Assembly (NCBI GenBank): GCA_900557435.1 | Contig: USSH01000140.1 | Location: 1-6,787, forward strand | Direction: 5' to 3' | Source of the DNA: an uncultured Coprococcus sp. | Lineage (GTDB): Bacteria > Bacillota > Clostridia > Lachnospirales > Lachnospiraceae | DNA length: 6,787 nt | Made by a program: the position numbers and the translations under genes | The notes under the pieces: generated by a model | What the model was told of the DNA's origin: nothing | What the model saw: the letters and a program-made list of their open reading frames with translations, nothing else | Database searches by the model: none | In this document: positions 1 through 5,321 of the stretch, one piece after another | Layout: every line of letters starts with the position of its first letter | Numbering within the stretch: the first letter of the stretch is position 1

Positions 1-212
1 AAGTCATCAAGAAGTGCGGCGGCAAGCTGCTTGAGAGCTACAAGCTCTTTGATGTATATGAGGGAGAGCAGATCGCAAAGGGCAAGAAGTCAGTGGCTTA
101 CACAATGACATTCCGAGCTAAGGACAGAACACTTGAGACATCAGAGGTCGATGGAATCATCGCCAAGATCCTCAAGGAGCTCGGCAAGCTCGGAATCGAG
201 ATCAGAGCGTAA
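1..212 (+). CDS. pheT: Phenylalanine--tRNA ligase beta subunit, C-terminal end (partial)
   Basis: This is the last 69 codons of an open frame that enters from the left (first full codon at 3) and stops at TAA 210-212. The peptide has the pattern of the FDX-ACB (ferredoxin-fold anticodon-binding) domain that ends bacterial PheT. A segment reading LFDVYEGEQIAKGKKSVAYT is followed by TFRAKDRTLE, then by a helix ending in ILKELGKLGIEIRA. In this family the beta subunit joins PheS in a heterotetramer that charges tRNA-Phe in the cytoplasm, and this domain helps bind the tRNA. The catalytic and editing parts lie outside the window. Codon use is rich in AAG, CTC and ATC, as expected for a well-expressed gene. 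A strong terminator follows 37 nt after the stop, so this is probably the end of a pheST transcript; pheS itself is not visible. Confidence 0.93.
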   Translation, partial: VIKKCGGKLLESYKLFDVYEGEQIAKGKKSVAYTMTFRAKDRTLETSEVDGIIAKILKELGKLGIEIRA

Positions 213-249
213 TAGCTGATAACCAGCTTGATATTATATATTTTAAATA

Positions 250-312
250 CCACCCGGTAACAGATCGCAAATGAGGTGTACCTCAGAAGGTCTGTTACCG
301 GGTGGCATTTTT
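250..312 (+). terminator. Rho-independent terminator of pheT, two-tier hairpin
   Basis: A perfect 15-bp stem is formed by 250-264 (CCACCCGGTAACAGA) and 291-305. The loop holds a second perfect hairpin, TGAGGT/ACCTCA at 272-277 and 280-285. The outer stem is followed by a T5 run at 308-312. It lies just downstream of the pheT stop and upstream of an independent gene, so it most likely ends the pheT transcript. The left flank has no clear A tract, so I see no support for it working in the other direction. Confidence 0.9.
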
Positions 313-477
313 ATGTTGAATGCTGAGAGACGGGATGGTAAGGTATGTAAAAGGATTTTTACACTGTATCCGGGGCAAGGACAAAGCCTTTTGATGGAAA
401 ATATGTGATATGGGTGTTAGCATTTGCTCAGATAGAGGACTCAGAGTGATTGATAAAGGAGGTAAAAGAGGAAGAAT

Positions 478-1071
478 ATGGAGATTGGTAATAAGATAAA
501 GGAAGCGAGAAACGGAACCGGGTTAACCCAGGATCAGGCTGCTGAGAAGATAATGGTTTCGAGGCAGACGATATCCAACTGGGAAAACGGAAAGACCATG
601 CCAGATATTGCCAGCGTGATCAAAATGAGTGATCTCTATCATATCAGTCTGGATGAACTGTTGAAAGGAGATCAGAATATGATGAAAAAGATAGAGAAGG
701 ACACAAATATCGTAAGGTCCAACAGCAGGCTTATCGCGGTGGGCATAGTGGCTATCATAGTGGCTGTAGTTGTCACATTTGCAAGTATCATGACGGGAAA
801 TGCGGTGTTGGATTTCCTTGCGGCGGCGCTTCCGTGGGTATTCATGGGGATTGCCCTTGCGTGTTTTCTTGCAACGAGAAAGCCTGATGAGAACACGCCG
901 AAGCTCAGGGTGGTAGGATTTATACCTATCATGATAGGCGTGATGTTTATGATAGGTGGAATATATCTGATGAACGCATGTATGTGGAGAGGGATTGGAA
1001 TTGGAGCTCTGATTGTAGGCATTGTACTGAATGGAGTTGGACTGGCGGTTTTATTTTACAGAAAAAAATAG
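478..1071 (+). CDS. XRE-family helix-turn-helix regulator with four-helix membrane tail
   Basis: The product is 197 aa. Residues 1-64 form a Cro/C1-type HTH domain: NKIKEARNGTGLTQDQAAEK, then the recognition region VSRQTISNWENGKTMPD (27-43), then a helix ending in SLDELLKGD. A short charged linker (66-80) leads to four hydrophobic segments at about 85-105, 109-132, 144-165 and 171-193. The chain ends in RKK. This predicts a membrane-anchored DNA-binding protein with the HTH in the cytoplasm. Such fusions are common in Firmicutes, but their signals and targets are mostly unknown. The ATG has a consensus AAAGGAGG at 455-462, which is rather far away (15 nt), and a closer AGAGG at 467-471. Terminators lie on both sides, so the gene appears monocistronic. 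It may regulate itself, but no clear operator was found. Its target cannot be named from this window. Confidence 0.88.
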   Translation: MEIGNKIKEARNGTGLTQDQAAEKIMVSRQTISNWENGKTMPDIASVIKMSDLYHISLDELLKGDQNMMKKIEKDTNIVRSNSRLIAVGIVAIIVAVVVTFASIMTGNAVLDFLAAALPWVFMGIALACFLATRKPDENTPKLRVVGFIPIMIGVMFMIGGIYLMNACMWRGIGIGALIVGIVLNGVGLAVLFYRKK

Positions 1072-1096
1072 AGATGGAAAGCGTTGTTTGCTGTCC

Positions 1097-1123
1097 TTGA
1101 AATATTTGTAATAGTAGTATAAT
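1097..1123 (+). promoter_or_regulatory. Possible sigma-A promoter directly before a terminator hairpin
   Basis: A perfect -10 hexamer TATAAT lies at 1118-1123. TTGAAA at 1097-1102 would be the -35, but the spacer is only 15 nt, which is short. Transcription would start near 1130, the first base of the next hairpin. If it is active, it would make a transcript of about 50 nt ending at 1181, or a leader that reads through into queA. The region is AT-rich, so a chance match is quite possible. Confidence 0.35.
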
Positions 1124-1129
1124 ATGTAA

Positions 1130-1181
1130 CTGTTTGGCGCAGATATATTGTATATATCCAGCGTCAGACAGCTATTTTTTT
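1130..1181 (+). terminator. Rho-independent terminator after the HTH gene
   Basis: As RNA, 1130-1140 (CTGTTTGGCGC) pairs with 1161-1171 (GCGTCAGACAG) along all 11 positions, two of them G-U. Inside it is a 7-bp stem, GATATAT 1142-1148 with ATATATC 1152-1158, around a 3-nt loop. A T7 run at 1175-1181 follows. It begins 58 nt after the HTH stop and very likely ends that transcript. It could also attenuate transcription entering queA from upstream. Confidence 0.85.
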
Positions 1182-1205
1182 GACCAAGGTGTCAGAGAAT
1201 ATGAT
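1180..1205 (+). promoter_or_regulatory. queA: Weak candidate promoter for the queA operon
   Basis: TTGACC at 1180-1185 is a good -35, overlapping the terminator T run. TATGAT at 1200-1205 resembles a -10, but the spacer is only 14 nt. The hexamer with 17-nt spacing (GATTAC, 1203-1208) is poor. The queA operon needs a promoter after the terminator, and this is the best candidate I see in 1182-1295. That leader also holds a small stem, AAACAC 1239-1244 with GTGTTT 1250-1255. I found no preQ1-type riboswitch. Confidence 0.25.
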
Positions 1206-1295
1206 TACACAAGAAGTGAAACAGCAGTGTAAATTTGAAAACACGTTTTGTGTTTCTCAGAACATGATAGATTAGAAGATGCGAGGAATTACGAT

Positions 1296-2363
1296 ATGAT
1301 GAAATTAACAGATTTTTACTATGATCTGCCACAGGAGCTTATCGCGCAGGATCCACTCCTTAAGAGAAGTGAGTCCCGTCTTATGGTCCTGGACAGAAAA
1401 GACAATACGATAGAGCACAAGCATTTTTATGATGTGATAGACTACCTGGATTCGGGCGACTGTTTGGTCATCAACGATACAAGGGTTCTTCCGGCGAGAC
1501 TCATGGGTGTCAAGGAGGATACGGGAGCATCCATAGAGGTTCTTCTTCTGAAACGAAAGGATGATTGTACATGGGAGACTTTGGTAAAACCGGGCAAAAA
1601 GTGTAAGGTAGGTGCTCGTATAGTGTTTGGTTCAGAGTCAAATGAACCTGATCCTGAGACAGGACTTATAAAGGGCAAACTTGTGGGTGAGGTCGTCGAT
1701 ATAGTTGAGGAGGGCAACAGACTCATCAGATTTGAGTTCGATGGAATATTCGAGGAGATTCTTGACGAGCTGGGACAGATGCCGCTCCCACCATATATCA
1801 CACACAAGCTTGAGGATAAGAACAGATATCAGACTGTGTACGCAGAGCATGATGGATCAGCGGCAGCGCCAACAGCAGGACTTCACTTTACAACAGAGCT
1901 GCTAGATCAGATCAAAGCGAAAGGAATCAAGATAGCGCACGTGACACTCCATGTCGGACTTGGAACATTCAGACCTGTTAAGGAGGAGAATATTTTGGAT
2001 CATCACATGCATTCTGAGTTCTGTATCATAGAGCAGGACGCCGCAGATATGATCAACGAGACAAAGGCTGCAGGCGGAAGAGTTGTGTCCGTTGGAACGA
2101 CGAGTACAAGAACACTTGAGTCCATGTCGGACGATGACGGAACAGTACATGCAGGCAGCAAATGGACGGATATATTTATTTATCCTGGATACAAGTTCAA
2201 GGTTATTGACGCGCTCATCACGAATTTCCATCTGCCAGAGTCAACACTTCTTATGCTTGTTTCTGCGCTGTACGACAGAGAGCATATACTTGAGGCGTAC
2301 AAGGTTGCAGTGGATGAGAAGTACAGATTCTTCTCGTTTGGCGATGCTATGCTGATAAAATAG
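1296..2363 (+). CDS. queA: S-adenosylmethionine:tRNA ribosyltransferase-isomerase (QueA)
   Basis: The product is 355 aa, close to the usual 340-356. QueA transfers and isomerises the ribosyl part of S-adenosylmethionine onto 7-aminomethyl-7-deazaguanine at tRNA position 34. This gives epoxyqueuosine, the next-to-last step of queuosine synthesis, in the cytoplasm. Family segments are clear and in order: [17 protein letters not shown] at the N terminus, [36 protein letters not shown] (PTAGLHF at 192-198), [22 protein letters not shown] (292-299) and NFHLPES (310-316). About 12-14 extra residues at roughly 113-126 (around SNEPDPETG) lengthen a surface loop relative to shorter homologues as I remember them. 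The frame is open back to a TTG at 1248, but homology starts at MMKLTDF and GAGG at 1283-1286 sits 9 nt before ATG 1296, so I chose 1296. It is the first gene of the run and is 18 nt from the next. Confidence 0.96.
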   Translation: MMKLTDFYYDLPQELIAQDPLLKRSESRLMVLDRKDNTIEHKHFYDVIDYLDSGDCLVINDTRVLPARLMGVKEDTGASIEVLLLKRKDDCTWETLVKPGKKCKVGARIVFGSESNEPDPETGLIKGKLVGEVVDIVEEGNRLIRFEFDGIFEEILDELGQMPLPPYITHKLEDKNRYQTVYAEHDGSAAAPTAGLHFTTELLDQIKAKGIKIAHVTLHVGLGTFRPVKEENILDHHMHSEFCIIEQDAADMINETKAAGGRVVSVGTTSTRTLESMSDDDGTVHAGSKWTDIFIYPGYKFKVIDALITNFHLPESTLLMLVSALYDREHILEAYKVAVDEKYRFFSFGDAMLIK

Positions 2364-2381
2364 CAGAAGAGGAGACCATCA

Positions 2382-2927
2382 ATGGGAAATAAGATATGTG
2401 TGGTATTCCCGGGAATCGGGTATCACACCGATAAACCGTTACTTTACTACAGTAAAAAATATATGATGGCACATGGATATGATATTGTTGATGTGACATA
2501 CGGCAAGCTTTCGGGACATCTCCCGGAGGAGATACAGAAGGTATTTGATGATGGCTGGAATAAAGCGGTAGATTGTCTGAAGGATGTGGATTTCTCGGAT
2601 GCTGAGGATATAGTATTTCTATCAAAGAGTATAGGTACGGCTATATCTGCAAGATATGTGGCGGAGAAAGGACTTAAAGTAAGAAATATATATTTCACAC
2701 CGCTTGAGATTACCATGCAATATGCCAATTCAAATGGCATAGCTTTTCACGGAACGGCGGATCCGCTAGTGAACACGGGTGAGATAACCAAACTTTGCGA
2801 GGAAAGACATATACCACTCTACAGATATGAGGGTGGCAATCACTCAATAGAGACAAAGGATATTCTATGGAACATAAAAACGCAGAAAGACATAGCGGAA
2901 AAATATATAGATTATTTGAACTTCTAG
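2382..2927 (+). CDS. Small alpha/beta hydrolase-like protein
   Basis: The product is 181 aa with no signal peptide. The order of motifs fits a minimal alpha/beta hydrolase. A first strand KICVVFPGIGY (4-14) has an oxyanion-type glycine turn. DIVFLSKSIGT (76-86) is an elbow with Ser83 as likely nucleophile, although it reads S-K-S-I-G instead of the classic G-x-S-x-G. FHGTADPLV (122-130) has Asp127 as likely acid, and EGGNHSIE (150-157) has His154 as likely base. The product is short, with little room for a lid domain, as in compact dienelactone-hydrolase-like or KANL3/Tex30-like proteins. Substrate is unknown. The ATG is well placed behind AAGAGGAG (2367-2374, 7-nt spacer), 18 nt after queA, so it is probably co-transcribed. 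Its last 61 nt overlap the next gene. The fold is my reading of the motifs; catalysis is inference. Confidence 0.75.
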   Translation: MGNKICVVFPGIGYHTDKPLLYYSKKYMMAHGYDIVDVTYGKLSGHLPEEIQKVFDDGWNKAVDCLKDVDFSDAEDIVFLSKSIGTAISARYVAEKGLKVRNIYFTPLEITMQYANSNGIAFHGTADPLVNTGEITKLCEERHIPLYRYEGGNHSIETKDILWNIKTQKDIAEKYIDYLNF

Positions 2928-3331
2928 GACATACAGAGGGGCAGTTATATATTGCGGAGATAGCAGTGCTCATAACACTGCTTATCGGCACGGCAGTATA
3001 TATACTGCTCCTTCGTGTCTTGCCGGATACATCATGGCTTGAGGGATGTCAGATACGCCGGCTTACAGGGGTGATATGTCCCGCATGCGGTACGACAAGG
3101 GCTGTACTTGCCATGCTCCACGGACATATTCTGACGGCTATGTATTACCATGCGGCGACTGTGTATCTGGCGTGTATCTGCATCATATATTTGGTGGGCA
3201 ATACGATTAGGCTTGCCACAAATGGCAGGACACCGCTTGTGAGATTCCGGTTGTGGTATGTGTATGTGTGGCTTGGGATATTTGTCGTGTCTTACGTGGT
3301 GAAGCTGGTGGTGCCGGGATACGTCATATAA
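2867..3331 (+). CDS. DUF2752 family membrane protein
   Basis: The product is 154 aa. The family signature is plain: TGVICPACGTTRAVLAMLHG (67-86), with Cys71 and Cys74 in a CPxCGxTRA motif followed by the usual L-x-G-H/D segment. Hydrophobic stretches at about 29-52, 97-116 and 128-149 predict three membrane helices, with the CPxCG motif just after the first. The role of DUF2752 is not established. The paired cysteines suggest metal binding or redox chemistry, but that is inference. ATG 2867 has AAAGGA at 2855-2860 with a 6-nt spacer, and there is no good later start before the signature. This start makes the gene overlap the hydrolase by 61 nt in another frame. TAA 3329-3331 ends 9 nt before the GTG of the next gene, so the two are probably translated from the same mRNA. 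Confidence 0.85.
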   Translation: MEHKNAERHSGKIYRLFELLGHTEGQLYIAEIAVLITLLIGTAVYILLLRVLPDTSWLEGCQIRRLTGVICPACGTTRAVLAMLHGHILTAMYYHAATVYLACICIIYLVGNTIRLATNGRTPLVRFRLWYVYVWLGIFVVSYVVKLVVPGYVI

Positions 3332-3340
3332 TGAGCGCAA

Positions 3341-3375
3341 GTGAGTAGGCGTGTGCATGTCTCTCGCTTACTCAC
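3341..3375 (+). promoter_or_regulatory. Hairpin covering the start of the YxjI-like gene
   Basis: GTGAGTAGGCG (3341-3351) pairs with CGCTTACTCAC (3365-3375) over 11 positions with a single G-U, around a 13-nt loop. No T run follows, so it is not a terminator. The first arm contains the proposed GTG start codon and the second GTG (3353) is in the loop, while no clear Shine-Dalgarno site lies upstream. In mRNA it could limit initiation and make translation depend on ribosomes arriving from DUF2752. It may also be a chance or remnant inverted repeat. Confidence 0.45.
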
Positions 3376-3820
3376 GACGACTACCTATGATATATACGAT
3401 GAATGGGGAAACAAAAAGTATTTTGTGAAGTCGGAGGCGTTCCGGCTTACGCATCAGGTTCATGTATATGATCTTGTGGGAAATGAGATAGGACTTATTA
3501 GTCAGAGATTATTTACGTTCCTGCCTACATTTGACATCAGTGTTGGTGGCAGACCGTGTGGAAGCATCAAGAAGGAATTTACATTCTTCAAGCCTTCGTA
3601 CAGTATTGAGTATGGAGGATGGCAGTGTGATGGAGATTTCCTTTCATGGAATTACAATGTTACAGTTGGAAGCAGGCTGGTGGCAAATATAGCAAAGCAG
3701 TTTCTCAGCTGGGGAGATACATACACACTTGATATCGCAGATCCGGGTGATGAGATCATGGCACTTATGCTTGTGATTGCCATCGATGCGGCCAATTGTT
3801 CGCAGAATAATAATAACTGA
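3341..3820 (+). CDS. YxjI-like / LURP-one-related (tubby C-terminal-like) protein
   Basis: The product is 159 aa. It has the repeating beta-strand pattern of the LOR/YxjI family, whose fold resembles the tubby C-terminal domain and phospholipid scramblases. Recognisable pieces are YDIYDEWGNKKYFVKSEAF (16-34), a VYDLVGNEIGLISQRLFTFLP run (42-62), FFKPSYSIEY (82-91), IAKQFLSWGDTYTLDI (117-132), and a final hydrophobic helix DEIMALMLVIAIDA (137-150). Function is unknown; the fold suggests lipid or membrane contact, but that is inference. The start is uncertain: GTG 3341 gives the expected number of residues before YDIYD, yet the first 15 (rich in R, V, S and T) do not resemble the usual opening strand, no Shine-Dalgarno is seen, and a hairpin covers the site. 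The gene follows DUF2752 by 9 nt and precedes the broken nuclease gene by 25 nt. The C terminus ends in four Asn from an AAT repeat. Confidence 0.78.
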   Translation: MSRRVHVSRLLTTTTYDIYDEWGNKKYFVKSEAFRLTHQVHVYDLVGNEIGLISQRLFTFLPTFDISVGGRPCGSIKKEFTFFKPSYSIEYGGWQCDGDFLSWNYNVTVGSRLVANIAKQFLSWGDTYTLDIADPGDEIMALMLVIAIDAANCSQNNNN

Positions 3821-3845
3821 TGGATTTACTTTCGGGAGGTGTATT

Positions 3846-5112
3846 ATGGACAACAATTTAAAGCTGTCAGTTGAAATAGACGATTTTAGAAAGTTACGTG
3901 AGTCGGATTTTTATCATATAGATAAGGCAGGCCTTATAGAACAGTTTCTTCAAAAATGGGGGGAGATCAATCAGTTCACCAGACCGAGAAGATTTGGCAA
4001 GATACTCAATATTAGCATGCTGAAACAATTTTTTGAGAAATGCATTAAAGACAAACGAGTATTTTCAATTTGCAGTACTCACCGGTTGTCTTCGTGTATC
4101 AAAGGAGAGCATATTTACCGGCCTTAACAATTTCAAGGTTTTATCAATAGCGGTTGTAAGATTTGATGAGCAGTTTGGATTTACTGATGATGAGGTAAAG
4201 AAGTTTCTGGACGATTCTGGGCTTGGCGATCATTTCACAGAGGCAAAGGAGTGGTATGACGGTTATCATTTGGGGAATGCTGATGTATATTGTCTATGGG
4301 ATGTGATCAACTATGTGAAGAAATTACTTTCGGATCCTGAGGCTGAGCCACAGGCTTTCTGGATAAATACAAGTGGTAATAGCCTTGTTAAACGGTTTGT
4401 CGATAAGGCTGACAGAACGACAAAGGATGAGATAGAGGGACTTGTTGCAGGTAAGGCGATAGAGAAAAATATAAGACTGGATCTCACATATGACGAGATC
4501 GATAACAGTATTGATAATCTCTGGAGTGTGCTGTTCACAACGGGATATCTGACTATGACGGACAGGGCTGTAGGCGGAGTATACAAACTGGTAATACCGA
4601 ACAGAGAAGTGCGGGAGGTATTTGTATCTCAGATACAGGAGTGGTTCAGACAGACGGTGATAAGTGACAAGAAGCCTATGGGAGAACTTTGTCATGCTTT
4701 CCTGGATGGTGATGCAGAGACTGTGCAGAAACAGCTTACAGCGATTCTTGGAAGAATGATAAGCGTGTTGGATACAAAGGCACGGGATGAATATAAGGAA
4801 AATTTCTATCACGGACTGTTGCTTGGACTTCTTAGAAGTGAGCCTGAGTGGCTTATACGTTCCAATAGGGAATCAGGGGATGGTTTCAGTGACATAACAG
4901 TACTTCCAGAGGATCCGGATGCAGGAATCGTCATTGAAGTGAAGTATTCTTCATCTGTAAATGGACTTGAGAAAGCGTGCGAAAATGCAATGTCTCAGAT
5001 AAAGGAGCGCAGGTATGATGACGCTCTGCGTGAAGATGGCAGGGATGACATTCTGGCTTATGGAATAGCATTCTGCAGGAAACGGTGTGTGGTGGTATGT
5101 GAACGTCTGTAG
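3846..5112 (+). pseudogene. Broken AAA-ATPase-like / PD-(D/E)XK nuclease-domain gene (internal deletion plus frameshift)
   Basis: Two frames carry parts of one family (AAA-ATPase-like N terminus with a PDDEXK_9-type C terminus, about 550 aa when intact). Frame 1 starts at ATG 3846 behind GGGAGG (3834-3839). It gives VEIDDFRKLRESDFYHIDK and then FTRPRRFGKILNISMLKQFF, loses homology after about 4034 and stops at 4127. Frame 2 (+1) carries RNALKTNEYFQFAVLTG from about 4036, then the family pattern to the stop at 5110-5112. The middle, normally 120-160 residues with the Walker B IDEYD segment, is missing. The Walker A Ser/Thr is Ile53 (RRFGKI). The C-terminal nuclease motif looks intact: Asp at 4891-4893 (GFSDITV) and E-V-K at 4936-4944. 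The frames meet at T6 (4029-4034); one T fewer would join them into 421 aa. Frame 2 has no ribosome site of its own. The family's role is unknown; it is often present in many copies in gut clostridia. Confidence 0.85.
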
Positions 5113-5169
5113 GGGAATGTACGATACAGATATGTTTTTTTCGTTGATCTGACATAGAATATAAGATGT

Positions 5170-5216
5170 AAATATAGCGTGGATATAGCATAAAACTATA
5201 TTCACGCTATATTTTT
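5170..5216 (+). terminator. Rho-independent terminator before metE
   Basis: AAATATAGCGTG (5170-5181) pairs perfectly with 5203-5214. The stem continues through a G-U pair (5182/5202) into ATATAG 5183-5188 with CTATAT 5196-5201, around a 7-nt loop. That makes about 19 bp in all, with a T5 run at 5212-5216. It lies 57 nt after the nuclease-gene stop and just before the metE promoter, so it separates the two units. The segment before it (5113-5169) contains only a T7 run and no gene that I can support. Confidence 0.88.
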
Positions 5217-5222
5217 ATGTAT

Positions 5223-5251
5223 TATACAAGTGAGGGATGTCTTTATATAAT
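5223..5251 (+). promoter_or_regulatory. metE: Sigma-A promoter of metE
   Basis: A perfect -10, TATAAT (5246-5251), is preceded at exactly 17 nt by TATACA (5223-5228), which matches four of six -35 bases. Transcription would start near 5257-5258, at the foot of the leader hairpin, giving a leader of about 64 nt. The placement between a terminator and a strong ribosome site supports it. Confidence 0.65.
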
Positions 5252-5256
5252 GTGGA

Positions 5257-5291
5257 GCAGACGCATGAAAGGCGCTTCGCGCGGCGTCTGC
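5257..5291 (+). promoter_or_regulatory. metE: Structured 5' leader hairpin of metE
   Basis: GCAGACGC (5257-5264) pairs perfectly with GCGTCTGC (5284-5291). Inside, GCGC (5272-5275) pairs with GCGC (5279-5282) over a TTC loop, leaving ATGAAAG bulged on the left and one G on the right. It starts at or within a base or two of the predicted transcript start and ends 19 nt before the AGGAGG of metE. No T run follows, so it is not an attenuator terminator. It is far too small for a SAM (S-box), cobalamin or T-box leader, the usual controls of methionine genes in Firmicutes. It may simply protect the 5' end of the mRNA. Confidence 0.5.
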
Positions 5292-5321
5292 AAATTTCGC
5301 AAGGAATTACAGGAGGATATG

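Noticed and set aside
333..392. Short 19-codon frame between pheT and the HTH gene
   Set aside because: No ribosome site, no recognisable sequence and common length by chance; 313-477 otherwise shows no gene.
427..447. CTCAGA direct repeat with 13-bp spacing (427-432 and 440-445) as a possible HTH operator
   Set aside because: Arms are only six bases and there is no clear promoter next to them, so it cannot be told from chance.
1248..1295. Longer QueA starting at TTG 1248 (16 extra residues)
   Set aside because: QueA homology begins at MMKLTDF; GAGG at 1283-1286 serves ATG 1296; the extra residues match nothing and TTG 1248 has no ribosome site.
1182..1295. preQ1 riboswitch in the queA leader
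   Set aside because: No preQ1-I-like short stem with an A-rich tail pairing into the loop; only a 6-bp stem (1239-1255) is present.
3777..3845. Upstream extension of the broken nuclease gene from 3777
   Set aside because: It lies inside the YxjI-like coding region, while ATG 3846 has GGGAGG six bases upstream and starts the family's usual N terminus.
5137..5172. Promoter-like TTGATC (5144-5149) with TGTAAA (5167-5172), and TATAAG (5160-5165)
   Set aside because: They would read directly into the 5170-5216 terminator; hexamers are weak or lack a partner, and a better metE promoter lies at 5223-5251.
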